Shown here: positions 6,445 to 12,458 of the stretch, in pieces
Numbering within the stretch: position 1 is the stretch's first letter
How the letters are laid out: each line of letters opens with the position of its first letter
Assembly (NCBI GenBank): GCA_900544225.1
Contig: UQUD01000049.1
Location: 1 to 14,475, forward strand
Direction: 5' to 3'
Origin: an uncultured Collinsella sp.
Lineage (GTDB): Bacteria > Actinomycetota > Coriobacteriia > Coriobacteriales > Coriobacteriaceae
Length of the DNA: 14,475 nucleotides
Program-made: the position numbers and the translations under genes
Notes under the pieces: generated by a model
Seen by the model: only the letters and a program-made list of their open reading frames with translations
Database searches by the model: none
What the model was told of the DNA's origin: nothing

Positions 6445-7680
6445 TTGACCGCCGCAACCACGCCTAAAAGTAAGCCAACCGCCGCCGCGCTCTCCCCCGC
6501 GCGCACCAAGCTCTGCCTGGCGCTGCTCGTGCTGTTGGGATTCTCGCTCGGCTGCTCCGAGTTCGTGGTCATCGGCATCGAAAGCGACTTGGCAACGGAA
6601 CTCGGCATATCACTTGCCACTGCGGGCCAGCTCATCAGCGTGTTTGCGCTCGTCTACGCTATCGCAACGCCGGTGCTCGCGCTCAGCACGGGGCGATTCC
6701 GCCGCTACCAGCTGCTCGTGTGCTATAGCGTCGTCTTTGTGCTCGGCAACCTGGTCATGGCGTTGGCCCCCAACTTCCAGGTGCTGTTTATCTCACGCAT
6801 TGTCCTGGGCTCTGTCTCGGGTGCGCTGCTCGCCGTGGGCGTGACGTACATCCCTGAGCTTCTGTCCCCGCAGCAAACGTCGCTTGCCATCTCGGTGGTA
6901 TATGGTGCGTTTTCCGTGGCGATGGTCTTTGTCACTTCGATCGGCAAGTTCGTAGCCGACACGCTCGACTGGCACGTTGCCATGTACGGCACGCTGGCCT
7001 TTGCCGTTCTGATCTGTAGCGCGCTCGTGGCGTTTATGCCGCGCGCCGGACAGACCGACGAACCCGCCACCTTCCGCGAGCAGGCGGGGCTGCTACGCGA
7101 GCCGAGCATCATCACCGGCATGCTCATCTTCTTGTTTGGCGTGGGTTCGGTCTATGTGTTCTACGGTTACGTGACGCCTTATCTGGAGCAGGTGCTGGGC
7201 ATGGGCACGGTCGAAGCCAGTACCACGCTCATGGCCTACGGCGTGTTCTGCCTGATCTCGAACATCCTGGGCGGATGGATCGATGCGCGTTTTGGCATGA
7301 AGGCGCTGCTCGTGACGTTTGTGCTGCAGGCGGCAGCACTGGTCGGGCTGTTCGCCGTGGGTAGCGCCATGCCGCTCGCGCTCGTCTTTGTCTTTAGCCT
7401 GGCAATGCTCATGTACCTATTCTCGGTCTCGTGCATCACACACTTTATGGATGTGGCACGCAGCCGCCACCCCAAGTCAATGGTACTCGCAAGTTCGGTT
7501 GAGCCCATGGCGTTTAACGTCGGCATTTCGTTTGGCACCGCGGTAGGCGGCGCCGTGGTAAGCAGCGTTGGCATTGCGTACGTGGGCGCAGTGGGAGCCG
7601 CGTTCTCGCTTGTGGCCTGGGCGCTCACGCTGGTGACGATTAAGTTGGCTCGCTGGGAGCGCAGGCGGGCAAGGGCGTAG
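6445..7680 (+). CDS. MFS transporter, DHA1 (AraJ/drug efflux) type
   Basis: Twelve-helix proton-coupled exporter of the major facilitator superfamily, in the cytoplasmic membrane. 411 residues from the chosen start, the usual length. The N-terminal half shows 'CSEFVVIGIESDLATELG' followed by 'AGQLISVFALVYAIATPVLA' and, in the loop after TM2, LSTGRFRRYQ, as in AraJ/PbuE-like DHA1 efflux proteins. TM4-5 region RIVLGSVSGALLAVGVTYIPEL fits drug-efflux motif C loosely. I chose TTG 6445 because GGAG (6433-6436) sits 8 bases before it and the first helix follows a 20-residue tail. The ATG at 6358 lies inside a palindrome, has no ribosome-binding site and would add 29 odd residues. A 13-base dyad GGGATTGAATCCC (6402-6414) lies in the leader and could be an operator. 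Substrate unknown (sugar, nucleoside or drug possible). Confidence 0.88.
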   Translation: MTAATTPKSKPTAAALSPARTKLCLALLVLLGFSLGCSEFVVIGIESDLATELGISLATAGQLISVFALVYAIATPVLALSTGRFRRYQLLVCYSVVFVLGNLVMALAPNFQVLFISRIVLGSVSGALLAVGVTYIPELLSPQQTSLAISVVYGAFSVAMVFVTSIGKFVADTLDWHVAMYGTLAFAVLICSALVAFMPRAGQTDEPATFREQAGLLREPSIITGMLIFLFGVGSVYVFYGYVTPYLEQVLGMGTVEASTTLMAYGVFCLISNILGGWIDARFGMKALLVTFVLQAAALVGLFAVGSAMPLALVFVFSLAMLMYLFSVSCITHFMDVARSRHPKSMVLASSVEPMAFNVGISFGTAVGGAVVSSVGIAYVGAVGAAFSLVAWALTLVTIKLARWERRRARA

Positions 7681-7731
7681 GCGCGGCTGCGATAATCGAG
7701 CTCGATAATGGCGATCGAAAGGAAGCCGCAT

Positions 7732-8178
7732 ATGCAACGTGTACTGTTTATCTGCCATGGGAACATCTGCCGCTCGACGATGGCCGAGTCGGTGTTTACC
7801 GAGCTGGTGCACCGCGCCGGGCGCGCGGGCGAGTTTGTCATTGATTCCGCCGCGACCTCGACCGAGGAGATCGGCAACCCGCCACATCACGGTACCGTTG
7901 CCAAGCTACGCGAGGTCGGGATTCCCGTCGTCGCACATCGCGCACGTCAGGCGCGTCGCGCGGAGTATGGCGACTGGGACCACATTGTCTATATGGACGA
8001 CGAGAACGCGCGTGGCCTGCGTCGCATCTTTGGCGACGACCCCGACGGCAAGATTACGCGCCTGCTCGATTGGACCGAGCGCCCCGGCGACGTGGCCGAC
8101 CCCTGGTACACCGGCAATTTCGATGCCACCTACCGCGATGTGCTCGCCGGTTGCACCGCTATGCTCGAGCAGCTGTAG
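7732..8178 (+). CDS. Low-molecular-weight protein tyrosine phosphatase
   Basis: Cytosolic phosphatase that removes phosphate from protein tyrosines through a cysteine-phosphate intermediate. 148 residues, normal for the family. The P-loop is at the N-terminus, CHGNICRS (C8 nucleophile, R14 phosphate binder, S15), directly after the first beta strand RVLFI. The general acid is in DPWY (D123-Y126), where the family usually has DP[YFW]. 'VYMDDEN' matches the family's 'vamd..n' strand. ATG 7732 is preceded by AAAGGA at 8 bases, so it is preferred over ATG 7708. It begins 51 bases after the MFS gene with no terminator seen, so the two may be cotranscribed. Bacterial members often act on tyrosine kinases of capsule or exopolysaccharide export, but no kinase or glycan gene is in this window; the natural substrate is open. 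Confidence 0.93.
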   Translation: MQRVLFICHGNICRSTMAESVFTELVHRAGRAGEFVIDSAATSTEEIGNPPHHGTVAKLREVGIPVVAHRARQARRAEYGDWDHIVYMDDENARGLRRIFGDDPDGKITRLLDWTERPGDVADPWYTGNFDATYRDVLAGCTAMLEQL

Positions 8179-8215
8179 GCAAGCAAGGTCGCGGGCCACG
8201 CCTTCGGCGCGAAAC

Positions 8216-8308
8216 GAGCGTGGATAATCTCCCACATGAAAAATGAGCGTGGAAAATTTCCCACTTTGAGCGTTCGAGTGCGCTCTAAACGGGAGAAAAT
8301 CCACGCTC
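8216..8308. repeat. Three copies of a GAGCGTGGA-AT-rich-CTCCC motif (two direct, one inverted)
   Basis: GAGCGTGGATAATCTCCCAC (8216-8235) and GAGCGTGGAAAATTTCCCAC (8245-8264) are direct repeats with a 29-base period. The inverted third copy is at 8291-8308 (GGGAGAAAATCCACGCTC). Copy 1 or copy 2 can pair with copy 3 to form a long hairpin with a 9-base GC-rich base. It fills the 132-base convergent gap between the phosphatase and the TIGR04076-like gene, so it may serve as a two-way terminator, or be a dispersed repeat. Confidence 0.65.
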
Positions 8309-8310
8309 GG

Positions 8311-8640
8311 TTACTCGTCGACGATCTCGGCAAGCCAGACGTTCAGCGTATCGACCTCGGGGCAGCAGAACTTTGCCGTACCGGGCTCGTTGCCAGGCAC
8401 GGTACCGCCGTAGCGCAGGATATCGATATAGGGAAAGCCCACATGGCAGGCCATGGCGCACATCTTGCCGCGGTCTCGGTCGAAGTCAAAGACGTCGCCC
8501 GGCTTATGACCATGGTGACAGCGGCACGCACCCAGCTGGTCCACACAGCTTATGCGGATACGCGGACGCTTGCCACGCGGCGCACCAAGCGGCTTGTTCT
8601 CGTCGGCCGGCTTGGCGCCGCCCTCGCCGGCGTTACTCAT
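8311..8640 (-). CDS. TIGR04076-like small Cys-rich protein
   Basis: 109 residues; resembles the uncharacterised TIGR04076 family (my recognition of the pattern, not a search). Residues 1-27 are polar and disordered-looking. The core (28-109) starts with a strand RIRISCVD, has HKPGDVFDFDRDRGKMCAMACH (45-66), the aromatic stretch GFPYIDILRYGG (68-79) and CCPEVDTLNVWL (92-103). Seven cysteines (32, 39, 41, 61, 65, 92, 93) and H66 could bind a metal or redox cofactor, but the family has no assigned function. Its ATG overlaps the stop of the upstream pyridoxamine kinase gene in ATGAGTAA (8633-8640), so translation is probably coupled. No signal peptide or membrane segment; cytosolic. Confidence 0.85.
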   Translation of the reverse strand: MSNAGEGGAKPADENKPLGAPRGKRPRIRISCVDQLGACRCHHGHKPGDVFDFDRDRGKMCAMACHVGFPYIDILRYGGTVPGNEPGTAKFCCPEVDTLNVWLAEIVDE

Positions 8641-9457
8641 GGTCGATCACATCCAGGCAGGCCTCGATGGGAAGGCCGGCCGACTTATCCTCTTGGTCGG
8701 CGTTGCGCTCGATAAGCTCGGCTACCACACGCATGGCGTCGGCCGTCGCACGCTGCAGGCTCCAGCCGGCCATAACGCGGCCGACGAGCACCGCCGAGAA
8801 CGTGTCACCCGTGCCCGGGAAGTAGACCGGGATCAGGTCGAAGGGAATCGTGAAGTACTTCCCCGCCACATGGTCGTAACCGATGACAACATTCACACCG
8901 TCGACCACAGCGCTCGTAATGACCACCGACTTGGCACCCAGCTCGCGCACGGCGTCCACAAGAGCGCGGCCCTCATCGGGCGTAATTTGCTCGGCGATAG
9001 GCCTATCGGCAAGCAGGCACGCCTCGGTATAGTTGGGCACCGCGTAGTCTGCGCACTCCAGCAGGTGCCGCATAAGGCCAATCGTGGACTCGGGCACGCC
9101 CGCATAGAGCTTGCCGTTGTCGCCCATGATGGGGTCAACGAACACCTTGGTGCCCTTTTGCGCACGGCGGTGGCAAAAGTCCGAGATGATGCGCGTCTCT
9201 TCCTCGGTCACGATAAAGCCGGTCGAGATGGCGTCGAACTCAAAGCCGAGCTCCTCCCAGATGGCGAGGCTCTGGCGGACATACTCCGTGGTGTCGTGGA
9301 TGTAGAACTTGGGGTAGTTGAGCGTATCGGAAACGAGGGCCGTCGGCAGGTTATGGATACGGCAGCCCATGTGCGACAGCACCGGCAGCATGGCGGAAAG
9401 CGCGACCTTGCCGTAACCGCACATATCGTTAATCAGCAGCAGCTGAGTATTCTTCAT
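8633..9457 (-). CDS. Pyridoxamine/pyridoxal kinase (PdxY/PdxK-like, ribokinase superfamily)
   Basis: ATP-dependent kinase that phosphorylates the 5'-hydroxyl of vitamin B6 vitamers (salvage to PMP/PLP), cytosolic. 274 residues, within the 270-290 usual range. N-terminal substrate-site segment INDMCGYGKVAL (9-20) is the variant found in Gram-positive and actinobacterial members; VDPIMGDNGKLY (107-118), PNYTEA (141-146) and the anion-hole/catalytic motif GTGD (215-218, D218 base) followed by TFSAVLVGRVM complete the family pattern. Start ATG 9457 is preceded by AAGGGGG at 7 bases. It is the first gene of a two-gene unit with the TIGR04076-like gene. The thiamine kinase ThiD is the main alternative, but 'VDPIMGDNGKLY' and overall length favour pyridoxamine kinase. 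No B6 biosynthesis gene is nearby, consistent with salvage. Confidence 0.93.
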   Translation of the reverse strand: MKNTQLLLINDMCGYGKVALSAMLPVLSHMGCRIHNLPTALVSDTLNYPKFYIHDTTEYVRQSLAIWEELGFEFDAISTGFIVTEEETRIISDFCHRRAQKGTKVFVDPIMGDNGKLYAGVPESTIGLMRHLLECADYAVPNYTEACLLADRPIAEQITPDEGRALVDAVRELGAKSVVITSAVVDGVNVVIGYDHVAGKYFTIPFDLIPVYFPGTGDTFSAVLVGRVMAGWSLQRATADAMRVVAELIERNADQEDKSAGLPIEACLDVIDHE

Positions 9458-9507
9458 GAGTGTCCCCCTTGGTTCGGGCGCGGCGCAGCAGCGCCACAGT
9501 GCGACTA

Positions 9508-9513
9508 AGTGTA
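9508..9513 (-). promoter_or_regulatory. Possible -10 box of the pyridoxamine kinase gene
   Basis: TACACT on the minus strand, about 50 bases before the ATG, matches four of six consensus positions. No good -35 hexamer lies at 16-18 bases. An imperfect dyad GCGCcACA/TGTaGCGC (9491-9517 region) covers it and could be a regulator site. Weak assignment. Confidence 0.3.
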
Positions 9514-9637
9514 GCGCAGGAGGCGTCGTGAGCAGTCACTAGGGTCGCGAAGAACGCATTGTTGCGGAAAGGTTTCGGAAATGGGAGGCAAATCACGGCA
9601 GCAGCGGCACAGTAGCTGCCACCTATTTACTACCATT

Positions 9638-9793
9638 CCAAAACTATGCCGGATTACTACGATAAACCGCCAGTCTCCAACCACAACAAATTGCACTCCG
9701 GCAAAACCGCAGGTAGACAGCTTGTGTTTTTCCGAAAAACAATGCCGAGGTCTGAGATTTCGAATTCATCGTAGTAATCCGGCATAGTTTTGG
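9638..9793. repeat. 156-base element with perfect 26-base terminal inverted repeats
   Basis: Positions 9638-9663 and 9768-9793 are exact reverse complements (outer end CCAAAACTATGCCGG, inner end ATTACTACGAT). The 104-base interior is not palindromic. No flanking direct repeat is visible, so a MITE-type insertion is not proved. Each end carries an ATG and, read inward from the other end, a TAG. As a result the plus strand (9646-9774) and the minus strand (9657-9785) each contain a 42-codon frame starting MPDYYD and ending Ser-stop. The minus frame continues EFEISDLGIVFRKN, the plus frame KPPVSNHNKLHSG. Neither has a clear ribosome-binding site. It may be a dispersed palindromic repeat, an inverting module or a small peptide gene. 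Confidence 0.75.
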
Positions 9794-9831
9794 GCAAAGC
9801 AACTTCGGAAGGGTGTCACCGCAGCCCAAAA

Positions 9832-9862
9832 TGATCCGTTATCCTCCATCCCCCACGGATCA
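9832..9862. repeat. TGATCCGT dyad
   Basis: TGATCCGT (9832-9839) and ACGGATCA (9855-9862) are perfect 8-base arms around a C-rich 15-base spacer. Could be a small hairpin, an operator or a remnant of a dispersed repeat. Confidence 0.45.
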
Positions 9863-9909
9863 CTCAAATGCCAACCCAGGCAGCGCTGTAGATTGAGGAC
9901 GGACAGCGA

Positions 9910-10007
9910 AAGCGTTCCTAAGCGAGCAAGGTGGCGTGAAAGAGGAGGGCATAGGCCTTGTGGCCATGCCCGACGATTGAACGTCAGATTGCCGCTTAGG
10001 AACGCTT
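9910..10007 (+). ncRNA. Nested inverted-repeat element, copy B (candidate structured RNA)
   Basis: Perfect 15-base outer helix AAGCGTTCCTAAGCG/CGCTTAGGAACGCTT (9910-9924 with 9993-10007) encloses an inner hairpin GGGCAT-A-GGCC/GGCCATGCCC (9947-9957 with 9962-9971, one bulged A, loop TTGT). Linking strands are GCGAGCAAGGTGGCGTGAAA (left) and TTGAACGTCAGATTGCCGC (right), nearly the same as in copy A at 4195-4329 and in the same orientation. It lacks the T-run of copy A, so terminator function does not explain conservation. It ends 56 bases before the -35 box of the MarR operon and has no obvious promoter of its own. Confidence 0.45.
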
Positions 10008-10020
10008 GCAGCGTCGAGCA

Positions 10021-10048
10021 GTTACGCGGTTTGGTAAAACCGCGTAAC
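10021..10048. repeat. Perfect 12-base hairpin upstream of the MarR promoter
   Basis: GTTACGCGGTTT and AAACCGCGTAAC flank a GGTA loop. It stands 15 bases before the -35 hexamer. No T-run follows. It may be a regulator-binding dyad or a terminator-like hairpin that shields the promoter from upstream transcription. Confidence 0.5.
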
Positions 10049-10063
10049 CACTAGTTTGGTACC

Positions 10064-10092
10064 TTGACATTGATTTCTCACGCTCCTAAATT
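10064..10092 (+). promoter_or_regulatory. Promoter of the MarR-ABC operon
   Basis: Consensus -35 TTGACA (10064-10069), 17-base spacer and -10 TAAATT (10087-10092, four of six). Predicted transcript start near 10099 gives a leader of about 49 bases. This is the best sigma-70-type promoter in the window. Confidence 0.7.
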
Positions 10093-10126
10093 AGTTAGGC
10101 ACAAAACAATTCCACTACCTAACTAA
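10085..10126 (+). promoter_or_regulatory. Likely MarR operator over the -10 box
   Basis: CCTAA-N5-TTAGG (10085-10099) is a 15-base dyad covering the -10 box, the size a MarR dimer binds. A further half-site CCTAACTAA (10118-10126) is the exact inverse of TTAGTTAGG (10091-10099). Binding here would block RNA polymerase, so the operon is probably autorepressed. Inferred from position and symmetry. Confidence 0.6.
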
Positions 10127-10147
10127 AGAAAGGAGCGAAGCTTAGAT

Positions 10148-10651
10148 ATGTGTGTTGAACCACTCGTCCTTCCACATGAGCCCGGCGGTGACCCGTCGCA
10201 ACCGGTAGACATACCCGAAGCGGTCAGCGCCGAAGACAAACTCGCCAAGCGCATCCTGAGCGGTCTGGGCTTTTGCGGCCATTACATGCACTTTCATGGC
10301 GGAGGCGTATCCGGCAAGGCGCCCATCATCTGCCTGCTGGCCAAGCAGCCCGGCGACGAGATGTCGCAGCAGGAACTCGGCATGCACTTTGACCTCAAGC
10401 CGGGGTCACTTTCCGAGATCTTGTCCAAGCTCGAGGTCAACGGCCTCATTGAGCGCAGCCGTAACCCCAAGGATCGACGGCAACTCACCATTCGCCTGAC
10501 CGAAACCGGCCGGGAAAACGCCCGCATCGACCAGGCCGCCCGCATTCGCTTTAGAGAGCAGGCCTTTAGCGCCCTCACCCACGACGAGCGTGAGCAGCTC
10601 GCCGAAATGCTCGAGAAAATCCGCAAAACTTGGGAGGAACTGGATGATTAA
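10148..10651 (+). CDS. MarR family transcriptional regulator
   Basis: Dimeric winged-helix repressor that probably controls its own operon and is released by a ligand exported by the ABC pair. 167 residues, slightly long because of a Pro/Glu-rich tail of about 25. Central winged helix: MSQQELGMHFDLKPGSLSEI (72-91) as helix-turn-helix, LEVNGLIERSRNPKDRRQ (95-112) as recognition end and wing with the family-typical DRR (109-111), and LTETGRE. The C-terminal helix (about 128-163) should form the dimer interface. 'GHYMHFH' (44-50) adds two histidines and an aromatic cluster near the N-terminal dimer helix, where ligands often bind. AGGAG (10131-10135) lies 12 bases upstream, rather far, so translation may be modest. 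Its stop overlaps the next gene in ATGATTAA. Confidence 0.9.
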   Translation: MCVEPLVLPHEPGGDPSQPVDIPEAVSAEDKLAKRILSGLGFCGHYMHFHGGGVSGKAPIICLLAKQPGDEMSQQELGMHFDLKPGSLSEILSKLEVNGLIERSRNPKDRRQLTIRLTETGRENARIDQAARIRFREQAFSALTHDEREQLAEMLEKIRKTWEELDD

Positions 10652-12458
10652 AACCCTCATGGGCAGCATCCGCGACTATATGAAAGTCACCGTTGCCACG
10701 CCGTTGCTCGTACTTGGCGAGGTGCTCTGCGAGATGCTGATTCCATTTATCACCGCCAACCTGATCGACGCCATCAAAGACGGCGCCACCGTAGCCGAGA
10801 TGCTTCCCACCGCAGGCTTTTTGGTGCTCATCGCGCTGACGTCGCTTGCTTTCGGTGCCGCTGCCGGCGTCACCTGCAGCCATGCGAGTTGCGGCTTCGC
10901 CAAGAACCTGCGTCACGACCTGTTCTACAAGATCCAGACGTTCAGCTTTGCCAACATCGATGAGTTCTCGAGCTCCTCGCTCGTCACGCGCCTGACCACC
11001 GACATCAACAACGTGCAGCAGGCCTTTATGATGATCATCCGCATCGCCGTGCGCGCGCCGCTGGTATTGATCTTCGCCTTTACCATGGCATTTATCATGG
11101 GCGGCAGCGTTGCCATGGTCTACCTGGTCATCATTCCGCTGCTGGGCTTTGGACTGTTCTTTATCATCTTTAAGGTGCGCCCCATCTTCTCGCGCGTGTT
11201 CCACAAGTACGATGCCCTTAACGAGTCCGTCGAGGAAAACGTCACCGGCATGCGCGTGGTTAAGAGCTACGTGCGCGAAGACTTTGAGAAGGAGAAGTTC
11301 GCGACCGCCGCGCGCGACGTCCAGATGGACTTCACCCGCGCCGAGAAGCTGCTCGCCTTTAACAACCCCATGATGAATATCTGCGTCAACGGCGCGTTTG
11401 TCGTCATCATCTACCTGGGCTCCAAGCTCATCATCACGAGCCAGGGCACGCTGTTCGACGTGGGCCAGCTCTCCTCGATCTTTACCTATGGCTTCCAGAT
11501 CCTCATGAGCCTGATGCAGCTGTCGATGATCTTTGTCATGGTGACCATGGCCGACGAATCGGCGCACCGCATTACCGAGGTGCTGGCCGCCGAGCCCACG
11601 ATCGCCGATCCCGCTGAGCCCGTGCTCGAGGTTGCCGACGGCTCCATCGACTTTGACCACGTGAGCTTTAAGTATTCCGCGCATGCAAAGCGCCAGGCGC
11701 TCGACGATATCGACCTGCACATTAAGAGCGGCGAGACCATCGGCATCATCGGCGGCACCGGCTCGGCCAAGTCCACGCTTGTAAACCTCATCGCCCGTCT
11801 GTACGACACCACCGAGGGTACCGTGCGCGTGGGCGGCGTGGATGTGCGCGACTACGACTTGGACGCCCTGCGCCACCAGGTGGCCATGGTGCTGCAGAAA
11901 AACGTGCTGTTTAGCGGCACGATTGCCGAGAACCTGCGTTGGGGCGACCCGAACGCCACCGACGAGGAAGTCCGCGAGGCGGCACATCTGGCCTGCGCCG
12001 ACGAGTTTGTCGACGGCTTCCCCAAGGGCTATGACACCTGGATCGAACAGGGCGGCTCCAATGTCTCCGGCGGCCAGAAGCAGCGTCTGTGCATTGCGCG
12101 TGCCCTGCTGCGTCGCCCCAAGATCTTGATCCTGGACGACTCCACCAGCGCCGTCGACACCAAGACCGACGCCAAGATCCGCGCGGGGCTGGCAAGCTAT
12201 CTGCCCAACACGACCAAGCTCATCATCGCCCAGCGCATCAGCTCCGTGCAGGACGCCGATCGCATCATCGTCATGGAGGGTGGCCGCATCGCGCAGATCG
12301 GCAACCACGATGAGCTGCTTAAGACGAGCGAGATCTACCGCGAGACCTTTACCTCGCAAAGCAAGATGTCTGCCGAGGGCGAAGGGGCCGTCGAGGCCGA
12401 CACCGAGGCATCTGCAACGCAAGCTCAGACCCAGGAAGGAGGCGAGGCACATGAGTAA
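10644..12458 (+). CDS. ABC exporter half-transporter, degenerate ATPase subunit
   Basis: Type IV ABC exporter half (MsbA/MdlB-like), membrane domain (about 1-320, six helices) fused to a nucleotide-binding domain (about 338-575), 604 residues. The NBD deviates at catalytic positions: Walker A GGTGSAKST (370-378) has Ala375 where Gly is usual; Walker B ends LDDS, with D499 in place of the catalytic Glu; the switch histidine is Q530 (IAQRIS). The signature VSGGQ (474-478) is near normal. These are the marks of the non-catalytic partner of heterodimeric exporters such as TM287/288. The C-terminal 30 residues are acidic, Ala/Gln/Glu-rich. ATG 10644 follows GGGAGG by 8 bases and overlaps the MarR stop; the open frame from 10590 lies within marR. 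Partner is the next gene. Likely exports a drug, peptide or lipid. Confidence 0.92.
   Translation: MIKTLMGSIRDYMKVTVATPLLVLGEVLCEMLIPFITANLIDAIKDGATVAEMLPTAGFLVLIALTSLAFGAAAGVTCSHASCGFAKNLRHDLFYKIQTFSFANIDEFSSSSLVTRLTTDINNVQQAFMMIIRIAVRAPLVLIFAFTMAFIMGGSVAMVYLVIIPLLGFGLFFIIFKVRPIFSRVFHKYDALNESVEENVTGMRVVKSYVREDFEKEKFATAARDVQMDFTRAEKLLAFNNPMMNICVNGAFVVIIYLGSKLIITSQGTLFDVGQLSSIFTYGFQILMSLMQLSMIFVMVTMADESAHRITEVLAAEPTIADPAEPVLEVADGSIDFDHVSFKYSAHAKRQALDDIDLHIKSGETIGIIGGTGSAKSTLVNLIARLYDTTEGTVRVGGVDVRDYDLDALRHQVAMVLQKNVLFSGTIAENLRWGDPNATDEEVREAAHLACADEFVDGFPKGYDTWIEQGGSNVSGGQKQRLCIARALLRRPKILILDDSTSAVDTKTDAKIRAGLASYLPNTTKLIIAQRISSVQDADRIIVMEGGRIAQIGNHDELLKTSEIYRETFTSQSKMSAEGEGAVEADTEASATQAQTQEGGEAHE

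Larger units (their letters stand above)
9458..10147. other. 690-base gene-free stretch rich in inverted repeats
   Basis: Divergent gap between the pyridoxamine kinase and MarR genes. From left: leader of the kinase gene (9458-9513), little recognisable sequence to 9637, a 156-base terminal-inverted-repeat element, an 8-base dyad, the nested element copy B, a 12-base hairpin, then promoter, operator and ribosome-binding site of the MarR operon. I see no tRNA and no convincing protein gene, apart from two mirror 42-codon frames inside the 9638-9793 element. Confidence 0.75.

Noticed and set aside
6028..6457. Short minus-strand frames across the divergent gap
   Set aside because: They cross palindromes, lack ribosome-binding sites and show no recognisable protein features.
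8179..8215. Possible third copy of the nested element (AAGCAAGGTCGCGGG resembles the left linker)
   Set aside because: Similarity covers about 15 bases only, with no TGAAA stretch, no right linker and no outer helix.
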